Positions 35,677-50,900 are shown, counted from the stretch's first letter. The stretch is DNA of 64,000 bases from Pempheris klunzingeri (GCF_042242105.1 NC_092020.1:2221001-2285000), one strand, 5' to 3'. Made by a program: numbers and translations. The notes: generated by a model not told the origin, from the sequence alone.

Positions 35677-35924
35677 TCACGGCCGATACGTTTTGATAAC
35701 ATCTTTGATGGGCCTCCTGCATATCGGACAGCACGCGTTGATCTGTCTCTTCAGTTTCAGCCCACAGTCGTTGCACAGGCACATGTGTCCACAAGTGTAG
35801 ATGACAGTGTCCACCTCCTGGTCGAAGCAAATGGTGCATTCTCCGTTTTTTCCAGTAGGGGGCAGTTCTGATGCAGCGAGCGTGGGAGAGACGGGGGGAC
35901 TGAGAGGGGAGCTGGGAGCAGTCA
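35677..35924 (-). CDS. neurl1b: neurl1b coding exon 6 (RING finger)
   Basis: The acceptor is GCTCCAG|TGACT. It encodes [15 protein letters not shown], a linker and the C3HC5-type RING ([24 protein letters not shown]), ending [10 protein letters not shown] and stop. Confidence 0.97.
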
Positions 35925-38900
35925 CTGGAGCAGAGGGGAGAAAACACGTGTGGGTCTGGAGCAGACATGGACGCATGTACACAGATAACTCTTGTTCTTG
36001 TGGTTGTGGGAAGAGTACGCCTGGTTCCCTTTATATATTCTGTTCTGTAGTCTTGTATATTATTGACCATGCTGAATCCAAATGTCTATTACAGAATCTA
36101 ATCTTTGCTAGATTATCTAACAGGATTATTAAGGTTATGCACTTGGACTGCAACTAACATTTATTTTAGATTCATCTGTTGGTTACTTTCTCATTAGGTC
36201 AATATAAAATCAGAGAAGAAATACACCCAAGGTGATCAAATACGATGCTTTGTCCAACCCACAAAATCCAAAAATATCCAATTCACTTTAATGTAAAATT
36301 AAGAAAAGCTGCAAATGTTCACATCTGGGAAGCTTAAACAAGACGCTTTTAAGATTTCATGACTTAACGACTGAGCGATTATGAAAATAGTTGCCTGTTC
36401 ATTTTCTATCTGATCACAGTTCAACCAATCGCTGAAGTCATGCAGGCACATCTTTAACAATGTGAAAGTGTCCTATAAGAAAGGAGATCTGGAAAGTCAG
36501 CTCTCCCCTGACTCCTCTAGTGTCACATGCACATATGGTTCAGTCCAACTGAACGACCACACCTCTCCACCATAGCAGCCTTCCTGCTGCAACCTCGTGA
36601 GGGTTTCTATATACCTCGGAGCACTCGGCATGACGTGAACATTTGGTAACCTACCCAGAGACGACTCAGAGGCAGAGGAGGATCTGTTGACGCTGAACGC
36701 CAGGTCCGAGTCACTGTCATCTGGACTGCTGCTCTGGGAAGTGCTGGGGGATGTGGAGGGAGGACTGGACTGCAGTGTTCCTGTGTCACAAAGATGAATA
36801 CACATGTACAGACCTCAGATAATTACACTCATGTGGAGCCTTTAAAGGTGGCATTCAGACAAAGTGGATATGTAACTGTGGTTGGTATCATTTCAGTACA
36901 GTGAACTGTTTGAGTTAAACGCTAACCAGCATGAAATTTCTTAGACTGTGTTTCTTTGAGTTGTTTCTGTTTGGGGATAATATTGTTGGATCAGAAACGG
37001 CTGAAAATTGGGTCTGAGCTTATGGGAGCGTATGTGGGAGTAGTGGGAGTGGGACAGATAGGTCACCGCTCTAAACGGAACAGATACAAGCAGACATAAA
37101 CTACTCAACTGCATTCCTCTAGTCTGGGAAAAAATTAATCGCAGGGGCTGACTAGACTCAAGAGTGGACTGATGAGAATAAAAGAGCATTTCCTTTTTGG
37201 GCATTTATCAAAGGAAATATGCTTGTTTGCTTTCTTGTAAAGGGGTAAATGAGGAGATTAATACTCACTCGTGTCATAAATGTGAAGCTACAGCCAGCAG
37301 CCAGTTAGCTTTAGGATAAAGACTGGAAATAAAGGCTGCATCCATAGGGAACAAAATTCATCCATCATCACCATTATGTGACAGTTTGTTGAGTTTACAG
37401 ATGGATTTTTGATGGACTATTTCTTGGCCATGATCCATAAACACCTGGAGTCTTTGCTGGTTGTGTGGCAACTGCACAGAGCCAAGAAATAGTCCAGCAC
37501 AAAGCCCTGCTTCCAGTCTATGTGCTAAGATAAGCTAACTGGCTGCTGACTGTAGCCACATATTAAACAGAGAAATATGAGAGTGGTAATTTCCTCGTTT
37601 AACTCTCAGGAAGAAAATGAGTAAGCATGTTTCCCAAAACAGCAAACTTTTGCTTCAAGTCTTCAATTAGCAGTCTAATACTAGTCTTAGTATCACCTCT
37701 ACATGTCGCTGTAGACACACTCAGCTTACCAAGTATCCTGAGTCTGTTGACAGCCCCGTGCAGGGTGAAAAAGGCCCACAGGACCTGAGAGGAGTCCACA
37801 CAGAGCAGCCTGCCACGTCCCACTCCGTTCACCCCATGGTGCACCTCTCCGCTGGGCAGCAGGCTGAAGCTGAGCACGTCTCCAGAGCAAGGCATAGGGA
37901 AGCCCCGATGCACCACCCAATACTCTTTACGGTCCAGGAGAACCTCGGGGTCTGCCGGCAAGTCCCCGGCGTGCAGACCAGCCGGGTCACAGGATGTTAA
38001 ACCAAACAACAGAGCCCCAAAGTAGGGCAGGCCCAGGTGGCCGACTTCCACGTACAAAGTCTCACCAACATGCAGCGGCCGGTCACTGAACACCAGAGTC
38101 CGACTGCTGTCCAGAAAGTGGATGCAGGCGGCTGAGCGGTCTGCAGAGAGTATTACATCAGAGCCACGGACCGGGTGAAAGTGCAAGTCATTGTCCAGCG
38201 GGGAAGGAAGGCCCCGGACCACCCTCGGCACGCTGAATCCAGTGGAGGCTGATGAGGATGGTGTGGTGGAGGAAGAGGTGGAGGAGCAGCAGGGGATGAG
38301 CTGAGTGTAGTTATTGAGCTGGAGGTTGGCCATCTTGGCAGCAGCAGCCTGGTTGTTCTCCAGTTGATTGTTGCTGTAATTGGCTGAGTCGTGGCTACTC
38401 TGGGGCAGATAGGCACTCAGACGGGCCGCACTCAGGCAGCTGGATCCCACACTTTCAGCAAACGTGCTTTCTGTGGAGGAGAACATGGACAAAGACATGA
38501 CTTGGACATGCTATCATATGATCGGTCCAGTAAAAGTGCTGAGATATTATCTGCATGTGTTACTGCTGCCTGTTCTCCTCAATGTGCGCCTTTGTTTATT
38601 TGGGTAAATTACAGGGCTGCAGCTAATTGCTCATTTCATTACTGACTAATGTGCAGATTATTTTCTCAATTAATTGATTAATCATCTAAAAAACATTCAA
38701 AATGTCTGTCACAATGCTTCAGGTTTATGTCTGTAAATAATTCGTTTTTTGGACCGACAGTCCAAAACCTCAAAATATTCAGTTTAGTGTCAGAGAAAAC
38801 CAGCAAATAATCCCATTTAAGGAGCTGGGAGATTATTCTCCATTCCTGTTTGAAAAAAAGTTTGAGCACAAATGCTAATCAACTAATTAAGTAATTGTTG

Positions 38901-41900
38901 CAGCTGTAGCACATTTGACTCTTCAATAAATGATTTCATTTCTGCAGGCAAGGAGCTTCCTGCATGTCACACGTTTTCCGTGAAGATGATAGAACAAAAT
39001 AAGAAAAAAATGTGTGGAAAGTTTTGACGTGACTTTGCTGTTTTTTTGTCTTCATTCACCATTAATGTATATTGGATAATGCATGTTGACAGACACTCCT
39101 AGAAACCAATAAGAGAGCTAGAATACGAATCTACGCTGAGAGGCCTTTGTATGCTGCTCTTGTTGTAATGTTTGCTGTGGCGCTAAATAAACCTTTGTGC
39201 TTTGGGTACAAATAAGCAGCATCAGCCAGCAGTTTATTTGACTGTATTCATGTCCCTGTTTCACTTCCATTCTGTATTAACATGAACTTTAGAACAGAGT
39301 TTACAGTACAGCTGATTTTCTGCGTGTGTGAGGGGCTGATATAAACAAGCCTGGCACTAGTAGTCCCCCTTTGACTTATGATACATTCCTATATTACTAT
39401 TTCTAGTGATGCTGGAGCAGTTGAGCGCTGGCCCCTCACCAAAGCTCCTGGGATCTGCCGTATTGACCAAACATGGCCATAGCTCCTGTCAGACTGAAGA
39501 TAAACACACCCAGTGAGTACGAGAGAGATCGAGAGGGTGATGGAAATGAAGGAGGAGGGAGAAAGTGACAAAGCGCGGGAAAGTGATAGTAAGAGAGTGT
39601 TAAAGGAGCGGCGGGGTGATGTGAGAGCCGTGGTCCCAAATCCTGTTTATCTCTGTACGTTATGGGTGTTGTTTTCCAGACAATCTAGTTTTGTCACACA
39701 GATCGAGGATCACTGAGACCTCAATACCTCCTCCTACTAAAGTTGTCCCTGCTGCTAAGGAGCTTGGTTGTGCAGCTGCTCTATGAACTCTCAGGAAGCT
39801 GCTTAAATTAGCTGTGAATGTGTTGACACTAAAATATGTTCCTGAGGTTTCAGGGTTGTCAAAGCCGCGGTCGAGGTACACGACTTTCTACCTGACTCTT
39901 AAAGTAAATTCCAGTCAAAAAATATCCATTATTCAATGTTTTTTGGGATATATATGAGCTGTAATGGTGGACTGTGTGCAGACTCATGACCAGTCAGTTG
40001 TGAAATTTGTTCCTCTCACTTCCCTTCTGAATGAGTCAGGTTCTGCTTACCTCTCTTGGCTGCAATCATAACAAAAACAGTAAGTATTTTTGCAGGAGTG
40101 TTCTCACAGGGTGAGTAAACAACACAATAAAACGCTTACCAAGCAGCGTGACCTCCTGAGTGATGCCATAGATATCGATGATGGCCCAGAGTGGACAGCC
40201 GATGCTGAGCCCGCAGTGGAAGAGGATGGGCTCTCCTTCATTGATGCTGTAGAAAACTCTTCCATGGCGATCAGCCCAGAAAGACAACACGTTGTCCTTC
40301 AAGGCCAGTCTCTCTGGCAGAGCTTTGGCCCAATAGCCGGGCCGCGTCACCAGGTCTGGGCAGGCGTATTTGGGGATGTCTGTAGCAACCAGCTCACTGG
40401 GGTCCAAACTGGTGAAACCGAAGCGTAGAGCTCCGCTCCAGCCAGTGTGCACACCAGTCAGGCGAAGGCGCACCTGAATTAGGGGAGTTAATTCGAATGT
40501 AACTTTTATTCTGCAAATATCTACATGTTAAATCTGGACCGAGGAGTAAAAAGCTGAAGGCTGACCTTCTCGTAGAGGTGGACAGGCCTGTGGCTGAAAG
40601 TGATGCCATTACAGAAGCTGTTCTTGCGTGTGGCACGGCGAAGCTGCCCGTCCAGCCTGATGTTCTTTCCTTTGGCGTGGGGGTGAAAGCGGGGCGACTC
40701 CACACTGACACTGACCGGAGGAGCAGACGTTCGCCTCTCCACGCCTGCCCCGTTGTTCGGCAGGGTGTAGTACTGCCTGCTGGCCACCGGGCGTGGTTGA
40801 AAGGTCGCATCTGTGGGTACAAAAATATCAGGGATGGTGTTAGAGGAGAACAGGCATCATTGATTTAACCGGATCAACCAAATTAGAGCCTGGCGTGGTA
40901 TGTGGTCTGCAGGTCTGCTTTTGTGTGACCGGGGTCAAAACAGCAATGTTAGTGACACCAGCTGTTGGAAAAAGAGGTGTAGATAGAAGCCCACAATAAC
41001 TCATTTGCAAGTTGGTTTAGAGGGCAGAGGCCAGTTATGTAAAGGAGCCCACAGTCTCACACACTTCCTTTCCCACACTGACACTATGAAGCCTCTCTGC
41101 TCCTTTCAACAAGTACATTAAATAGTCTCTTTTAGCATGTAACCCACATTTACAGGATAAAAAGGCAAACTGTCCCAAATCAGTCTTACCACATCCATAT
41201 GGGACATTTATATTACAGAAATAAAACAAGGTAAATTTAGACAAAACCCATGTGCATGTATCACTGAGAAACATAAAAAGGACATTTGGCTTTGGTAAAA
41301 TCAACACAGATTTGTGCAGTGCTAATATTAGTAGCTTCAAAAAAAAAGAAAAATCTACAGAAAGTCGACAACAGACGCGATAAGTCTTCCTCTTATTTAT
41401 GGGCTACAACACCCTTGGCCTACAGCATAAACAAACCCTGAATAGCCCTTTTCATTCCTCCACAGTTATCTTCAAAAGCAGAGAATGAATCACACAGCGC
41501 CTAGTCAGTAAGGAAATACTCCAATAAAAGGCTTAATCTTTGATCCTATCTTTACAGGAGTCATTGTTCTACTTGGCAGAACTATTTCTTCGTGATCACC
41601 AATAAGCCAATTAATCATCCGAAATCCGAAAACCAACACGACGAACTGAACTTTGGCTTTAATGAGACTCGGATTGTTTGGGTTTTAATATTCAATAAAA
41701 CTAAAGCTGTAGATGTGTGTTTATGGTATAGACTGGCTGAAATTCAACATACAAAGGGTGGTGGTGTTTCTACTCTCCTCCAGGCCCACAGCGTGATTAC
41801 ATTTCTGTTTAAAATTCACTGTGATCTGGTGTAAAGACAATAACTCAGTGAAATGTTCCACAGCACATTTCCTAAATTAGACATTATCACTGATTATATT

Positions 41901-44900
41901 CTAAACTATGAAGCAGCAACAAGAACATCTGTAACATCTCAAATGATGTGCGGGTGCCCCTTTCTTTCTACTCCAGGAATTTGGCTTTAAAAGGGATAAA
42001 ATACACTTTGGTCAAAGGGTATGGAGGAAAGCATGTTGCGGGTGAGCCTATACATGTAGGTCTTAGGCTCAACTGCCTCGCTGACAGAGTCAAGTACTGG
42101 GACTCTGCAGTTAAAGGACCCACAGCGACGACTGATATAGACACTAGCCATTATTAGATGAAAGGCATAGCACAATAGGACATGCAGGGACAGCTCGCTG
42201 CATGGTCTATGTTAGCCCCAGTTTGTGCCTCCCATGTATTAACATTACATGCGAGCCACAGCGCTTAGCATTCCACTTCCTGAAAAACAAATACCCAGCA
42301 ATCTTTACAAAACCCAGAGAGTTATTGCTTATTTGTACAATGTGATGCAAACTTAAAGATACTCTGTGGAGTTTACAGGCTCTAGAGGTGCTGTGGAGCA
42401 TTTTATTTCTTAACATGACGAGGATGGGCATGTGCACGCGATCTATCTATCTATCTGTCTATCTATTTGTTTATTCTTGGAAGAAAACTCCACAGGACAT
42501 CTTTAAAGAATTTTTTGTTACTTTTTTCATTTCAAACTGAATTATGCTTCAGTATTTTTCTACTGTTAAAGGACAAACATAAGGACATATGTCACAGATT
42601 CCTCCACAAGTAACATGTTAAAAATCTTATTCATTGTGCAGCTGATGGAATACCAGATGGTTAAAAGAGCATTCGAAAATTCTGGAAAAACCTCCAAAAC
42701 AGCACTAAGTGTTGTTAAATGACCTTTTGGGTTTGTCAGAGATCGCTGGGTATTTATTTTTTTGCAAAACTGGATGCTTAGCTCGCCTCCGATGTGTTGT
42801 TAATACATATGAGGCGCACACTGGGGCTAGCTCAAGGATAACTCATGGATAACTGCTCAGACTGCAGGTTGATGTTGGACTATAGCAATCCTGTTTTAGT
42901 GTGTTTATTGACAGCCCCCCGCCTTAATCATGTGACCGCAGTCAGGGTGATGCTCACTTGACGGATCACCAGAATCATGAGAGCAGCAAAACAGCAAAAC
43001 AAGCAGACAGTAATCATCTTTGAATTTAGACTGATTACAAATGTGGCCATCATACACAGTTCGGTCACAAGTCTCATACAGTATATTTCAGCTTCCACAT
43101 GCGGTTCAGTTACGTTTGCTGATGTCCTCCCGTCTTTCTCCTACTGAAAGGAGGAAAGCACAAATAAATACAATCATAAGACAGCACAAGACACTCTGCT
43201 TTGAAATGTAAAACTGATTATTCATCAGGGTTAGCTTAGGTCTCTAGAAGATCATGCTCTTTATTCTCTCATATCTCTGGGCTGTATGTTCATCATATAG
43301 AAACGCTTTCACTGAGCATGAGCCTCTGTGGATTTTAAGGGAATTTCAGACTCTGCTTTGTTACATCTTTAGTTTCTAGAAGTTGGGTTGTGGTTGGGTG
43401 ATATCCTCTGAAAGGCTTCTATTGTCAAACACACAGGACCTACAAAATGGACCTACGAAAACCTCGTACATGTCTCCAATATAGACCCAACAAACGCAGA
43501 TATTCTATTAATTCCATGTTAATCGAAACCATGCAGTTCAGGCAGTGGGAGCCAAGCTGCTCCTGCTCCACTGTGACTAACTGTTCTTGGTCCAAACCCT
43601 ACGTCAGCTGGCTCTGGTGGCAGTAACCACATCATTTAGCCGCCGAGTGGGTCTGTCGTGGGCGTGGGAGTAAGACAGACATTAAATCAAACTGATACGG
43701 GGACCTGATTTTCAAGGAATGTGCTTTAGGTGTCATGACAAAGTGATAGTTTGGAGAGCTCACAGCGACAGCCTTATGCAAAAACTGGGGCTGACAATCA
43801 AGTCTCATGCGGGATTAATTCACTGACAATCACTTGAGACTGTACTTGACAGCAGTCATACTTGGGATAGCTACAGAACATTACCAGGCAACATAGCTGC
43901 ATGCATGTTTAAGTGTTCCCGTGTGTTTCCAGGTAAGATTGCAGATGTCTTATTCTGCTTTCTCAACAACCTCTTACGTGTCCTCGTGTCTGTTTTGTGA
44001 TTGCTAGGTGACTGGGCTGCTGTAATGCAATGCAATTTCCCACTCAGATTAATAATCTACTCTCTGTTTACCACCATCTACCACTGTCACTATGTGTCAT
44101 ACAGCCTTTTTATGAAGCAAAGTCGTATATGGCAACAAAAACAATAATTGCTGTGTAAAAAGCCAGATTTACACACAAATATATGACAAGTGACTGAAAA
44201 AACATGCAATTGTGCACCACAGTCTGGTGACACTCATAAAGCAGACTGAGAAGCAATTTAATGCACAGGCTAAGGTGCTTTCAAGCAATTTGGAAACTGG
44301 TCTTTTGTTTTTTTAAAACAGTCAGTGATGCATTGGAGGTCAACTTGTCAACATTTTTAATGCATTTAAAATTTCAGTCATTTCCTGATTAAACAGCACT
44401 TCATGTAAATTCTCAAAGATCCAACTAATGTGTTTATTTGCACAGGATCTTTGGGAATACTTACAAATGAGCTTTCCGGAAAAATACTCATGAGTTTTGA
44501 TGATGATGGTGCTGTCTGCGTTATGATGATCACCACCCAGTCAGCTGTCGCCCCTCTATTGCCTTCTCTCTCTCTCTCTCTGTCTGTGTGTGTGTGTGTG
44601 TGTTTTCCATCTCAGGAGACATCACGGATCATAATTCTATAAATGACAGATTTATTTTCTTTGAGGGAATTTGCAGAGAGCCGCGGCAGCCGGAGCGCTT
44701 GTTTGGACCCGCTCCCTGGGAATCACGCTCAGCTCCCCCGTGATGGGAAGCGCGTCTCCACGCAGAGCGAACACAAGTAGAGGAATTAGGACCAGCCATG
44801 TGTATCTCTGCCTATCAAGACGATTTCACACAGACGCACAGCTTCGCACTGAAGCCTAGTGAATGACACATTAATAACAAGTCTCACCTATTAAAGGCTT

Positions 44901-47900
44901 AGGTGTCGTGTTCCCCATTATATCCAGAAATTCCTCGCACCGGCTGACAAGTTAATTCCGATTGCAATATTTCTCTGTCCATCCGTGTGTCCTCCGTTTG
45001 ATGGATATCTGCCTGGAACCAGTTCGATCTCAGTCTCAGTGCCTTCAAATTGCGCCGTACCTCCCCGCTGAAGCATGGACAGGCTCTTCTTAATGTCAAC
45101 CCCGAGCGGCTGCGACAGGCAGACACCTCCAACTAGCGCACAGCAGCCCCCTCCTTTCTTTAGTATAGGCTCCCCTCTGCACGACTTTAAAGACACAGTA
45201 AGCAGAGATCCCCCCTCAAGAGCATCACACAGCCTCTGAATAATTCATTTAATTATTCACTGGGAGCCTGTGATGAAGCTTAATGAGCGTGTAGCCTATA
45301 GGACAAACAGCACGCTTGCAGGGGATGTCTAATCTGAAGGAAGTCAGTTTGTCGGTGCATTTGCATACAGGCATGTCATGCAAACTTTGATAACAAGAAA
45401 AATGATTACAGCATCATTGATTATGGTTGTCTCCAGCAACAATCTTTTGCTTTCGAGTGTCACCCTGAAGGGATTAAACTGATCTGAATACAGAGCAACG
45501 ATGTTTATAAGATTATTGATCCCTGGAGTCTCTTTTTTTTTTTTTTTTAAATCTCAGATCCCACCATGGGGAGGATATCAATCCTTAATCAAATCACGTA
45601 TTCATATGTTGGGCAAACAGATAAGTGCTGCACACTTATGATAAAAGTCCAAGCACCATATGAGGAAATCCCCTTTCTTCCCACCCTATCCTCTGCCCTC
45701 CCACAGCCTTGACTGCTGGGCTTCTCTCAAGCTGTTTCCTGTCTTCTGGACCACACCGCTCTCTGAGGGAACCATGGCCTGCAGGGTTTGTGGGGCTGAG
45801 ACCATGAGTGAAGGGAGTGCCGGGACAGCATATGTCCCACAGTGGAGGTTTGGAGCATGAGGTGCTGCAGCAGCTGTGTGTGTCAAATATTTAGAACGAG
45901 GCCTGCTGGTTATGAGATGACTCCGCATGGAAATATAGATATGTGCAAATGATTATTCCAGAATGTCAATGTATTGTTTGAATTATGACTAATTGGGCAG
46001 AACAAATGGTTTACTGTCTGCTTCATGTGTGTAGCTCCATGTTTCATACAGAGGATAAGTGGTTCAGGGCTTCTGCTGCTGCTGCCAGGTTAGTCATAAT
46101 CTTATTCAGTTTGAGGCTGAACACGCCTTATGTGAGATGGTGTTTGGGTGAAGGCAGGCTGGGACTAAATATAACTCAAAGACAAAAGCATTTGTTTCTA
46201 CCTCCTCAATGCTGTTTGTTTTAGCAGGATATGGTGGCTCCTTAAATGAGCCTTGGGTGAATGGTGTTTGGGGTGAAGCGAAGCAGAAGTGAAATTCCCC
46301 CCACGCCCTCAGAAAGAAAGATCTGCTATGGCAAAGGGGATTAACACAGGAAGTGAATATGAGGCTGCAAAGGGGTCTGCAATCAAGCCTTCCCTGTAAA
46401 CACTGCAGAGCTGCAGTAACAAGTGCTGCTTCCCCTGATGACTGCTCTGCTGCCTGAACGCAGACGACGGGGTGTTAATGAAAGTATTGTGATTGCTGGG
46501 CTGATTTTCTTCCAAAGGCAAAGAACATGTTCAGCACAACCATTTAGGACACTGCTGGATGTCTGCAGAAATATTCAACAGTACAGAGAAATATTAAAGG
46601 GATTGTTTGGCATTTTGGGAACTACGCTATGTCAAGGCAGACCCCCCACCTAACCTCCCCTAGAAGAAAGACAGGATTGTTTCAGTAACTGTCCCAAAAC
46701 AACATCTGTCAACTGATCTGTCTCCATGATGTTGGTAAGGAGGTTCGTAATACTGAGCTGACCTGCTCAACCCAACTTACGTAGTGCAAGAACAGCCATT
46801 CAGGGCATGGGGTGGGAATAACAGGGGCGCCAGTCTCCCTATTACAAGTCAGTGTGCCGTGATAATCATCTTGAAGGTACTTTGAGGTAAAATAGTTGCA
46901 TAAAGTTGTCTTAACAAAAGAGACTGCTGCTCATTTTCTGTTTTGTAACCATTTTCCCAAACGTATCAGCCTGTATATTATTGCAACCATGACGATGAAG
47001 CGGTCCTACCCATGACTAAATAGTTATTCTAACACAAACCACAGTGCTTCCCTAACCTTAACAAAGTGGCTGCCATGATCTTTCCTAAACCTAACCAATT
47101 CGTTTTTGTGGCCAAACTTAACCAAATATCAACCACAGCTTTGCCATATCATAAAAGTGATTTATTTTCCCACATGATTTGTAATGGCTTTGGAAGGCAC
47201 AGACAACTGGCAACCTCATGACGACGACCAGACTCTGGGATTACTACAACACGCTTTGACATGTTTATTGGTGATCTTTAGAAGCCCTGGTAGAGATATT
47301 TTGCCACCTTTGGGCAAAGTAGACTAGCTTTTTCCCCTCTGTGTCCCGTCATTGTGGTAGGCTAAGCTAACCAGCAACATGAGAGTGGTATTGCTCTTCT
47401 CTCGGCAAGAAAGCCTCAAACTATTCTTTTACGACGGCTTCATGTTTTTTGCTTTTAGTTTGTGCACTTTAACCAAAAGAGAATCGAGAAACAATTGTCA
47501 AATCTCCTTGCAGCAATCAAAGATGACCTATGAACTCTTGGTGCACCGTGTATACCAGTCTGATATGCAGCAAAGCTCACTCCTGCATTGAGATAGTCTG
47601 CGGATAGTGGAATGTTAAACAAAACGCACTAGTTTAGAGAGCGTGATGACGGTCCTCTTCGGACTCAGCCAAAGCCTAAATTAGAGGCCGGCATCACCCT
47701 CAGCCCCGACCCCTGGACACTGTTAACACAGATATGTCAGTCTGATTGCTCTAACAGGATGACAGCAGCAAAGTCGCCTCTGGAAGTTAGTGTGGGGACC
47801 AAGTGAGTAAGAGCCCGCATTGTTGGTTTGACCACTCATGTACAAACAGAATTAAGGCAAAACTTTGACTTTATTTCAAATCTGAACTCTATACTTGCCC

Positions 47901-50900
47901 ACTGCGGTAGAGAGCCACACATTCTGGCAACCATTTGAGATGTTGTTGTGATTAGTTAGTGTGATGTGTGGAAACGACTGGCTCAGAGTTGTAATTAACA
48001 CCAACAAAACTGGGTGAAGGACACACAGTAGGACACACTGTAAGAGAGCTGCATCTATTTTTATGTTGCTGCATGTAAATGAATGCTTTGTTCTAAAAAG
48101 AAGCATAAGATGCGCTCTCCCCTTTTTGGGTATCAAGCATCTGTGATGCAGCGATCTCACGAGGGGCCCTACAATGAATAAAGTTATTTCCAGAGAAGGA
48201 GGGTAGACATGCTTCGTTTGCAAGGAAAGGAAACTTGGCCCGTAGCAGCGCGACTGCTGCCATGCAGAGCAGCGCAGTGACTGGTCTTTGGATAGCAAAG
48301 TGTTACATTTGCAGAATTTAAATTCTCTTTAAAGACTCAAAAGCAGTGTAGAAATGCTGAGCAGATGGCTGTTTGGGAAGTTTTGTACACGGTGGTCTCA
48401 GTATCAGGGGAGGGCCGCTGTCCAAACCCCAGCCACTGATCTAATGGATGAAGTGAGTCATACCCACCTTCGCTGTGAGTACAGCCATCTCCATCAAACA
48501 CACATGGGCCAGCACAATGAGCCACATTCATACAACAATGTTTCTCTGGTCACCTCTTTTTGTTCGAGCGCTGTTTTGTACGACGCCGCATCGACATCTG
48601 TTTTCAATATGTGCTCCTGTCTTTTCATTAGGTCGACTCTTAACAGGCCGTTGGAGTCAAGCACCTGCTTTTCAGAAAAGCAGCAAGAGTTCAACTGGTG
48701 CCAAAGCCATTGTATCAGTAAAAAGTCCCTCACAAAGACGATGAAACATATTGAGTTGAAAACCTTCTTTTTTTTTTTTTTAATTATTATTTTTTATCAA
48801 AGCAACGGCAGCATTTGCCTTTAATTGGAGCCATTTGAGGGGGAGTTCTTGCCATGTGCTCGGTGCCCTCACAGATTGTTCTAATTTCCAAAATCCTCAG
48901 ATCATGAGACTGGATGCTGTGGCAGTCTTGAGCAGACAAAATGCATGCATGCTTGGTTTCACTTCTGCAATTTCAGATTTCAGCAAATTAAAAACACGGC
49001 TATGCAGAAACAAAGCACTGCCGCTGGTATGAACGCTGCACAGTAAGGCAGTAAATTGACAATTGGTGTGTAACTTTTTACTCATGTTCGCTTTATAATT
49101 GCGTTGTTTTAGTACTTTGGGTTGTTTTCAGAAAACAATTTAAATGTTTAAAATAATTGATTGATTAGAACAGAAAGCAGACAACTGCTAAAATTAGACT
49201 GTAGAAGCTTGCAAGCAGCATGTCAAACCGTCGTACCAGTCAGTACCACACAGTGAGTTGCTCTGTACAATGAAGCAAGCTCCATCCAGTGAGGAAGGCC
49301 GTGACATGAGGTTAAAAGGTCCAGAAAAAGCTAATAGGTGCTTAGGAACTTGAGTTGAGATTTTAAGCCAAACTATTGTTTCTAACTTTAGGGGGCATCC
49401 TGCCCACGTGGCACACGTCCATAGAAACGTTAATAATGGTAATGATAATGGACAGATGTATTGACTCTGACATGAGGCATTTCCTGGTTCATTTTCCATT
49501 GAAGTAGTCTAAATCATGTCATTACATAACATGTCAGCTCTTGACACTAAATGACCCCTGCTGCTGTAACGCGATGGAAATATCTAGGGGGTGACAGTGA
49601 AAGAAATGTTTTACGTGTCTGTCTTTACCGATGTTATTAAGTGTACTAAAACGTCCATTAATGAATGCTGCACTTTCCTACAAAGAACGACATTTTCAGT
49701 GGAACATGAAACAGTGGCACAGCTCCACTAAAATGTTGTTTTAGGCCTCTCTGTCAGTGGGAGACATGCTAAAAATGGCCTTTCAATGCATTTAACCAGA
49801 TGCACGGACAGTGCTCTTCCTCCATCTGTTCTATTGTCTCAGTGTTCTCTGGGATGAGGAGCGGATGCACCACCAAAGGAGATGCAGGAAACACTGCCGG
49901 CCCAGAACAACACGGCCAGCTTCTTCTAGCCTTTTGCATAGTGACTTTAGACGCAAGACTGTGGCAAACTGAAGGTATTCCCTGAAGCACCATCCATGAT
50001 GTCCAAATCCAAAATGGTTCTATTGTTTTATGAGCTGGAGCAATCAATCCTCATGATTTTGATCCAAAAAGAAAAATATCGTTCCCCCGCGAGAGTCCAG
50101 TCTTCATTTTCTCCCTTTTCCTTTTTCACCAGTGCCTAGACAGTAGCATGCTTGATGGGGTGGAAAATTCATGGACTTATGAAGTTGTCAGAGGGTTAAT
50201 CAGGAACAGGAAGGTCTTATGGGTGTCCGTGTCAAGGTCTTTGTCATCTTCAACATGACTCCACACAAACAGTAGCAGGCCTGCTCAAGATGGCCTGTCA
50301 GGCACGCTCCAGGAATAGGCATCCTGGCTGAGCATTAAGATTTACAAGGTAAAGGGATATATTTTTAATCTTTCTTCAAAAATGGATAAAAATAGAAGTA
50401 AAACTTGAGAAGTATAAGGCGCTAAATAAAGAGAGGTGTGTGTAAATATGGAAGAAGTTTCTGCTGGTGCGTGTGCAACAGCATGAACGTGTGTTTTCGT
50501 GAAATAATATTATAAAAAGGGACAGATGTTGTTGACCCACAGCATTTCACTGCTGCACCGCAGTTGTAAAAACTCTTAGGCCATATTCACATTAATCCTG
50601 TCAGACGCAGGGGAGGAAAACAGTGAATTCTTGTGGTATATATTAAACAACAAACCTATAGTTAAGAAGATCCCAATTAAACCTGTTAACATCATTAGAA
50701 TTTATGACACAGTTCAAAAGGAAATTGCTTCCCAAGCAATTTAAGGCTTGTCAGATTTTGCCTTCAGGCTCCCATATTCTAACCTCTAAATTGCCTCACT
50801 CTCAAATATTCGTGAGAAAAGAATCCAAGATCTCATTAGAGAAGCGCGAGTGGTTTTGGGGGAACTGCTGAGCAGCCCACTTTGGGGCTTTTCACTTACA

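Noticed and set aside
44899..45196. Open frames on - in the GC-rich block as alternative neurl1b first exons
   Set aside because: Both frames meet a stop before the donor near 44887, so neither can splice in frame to exon 2.
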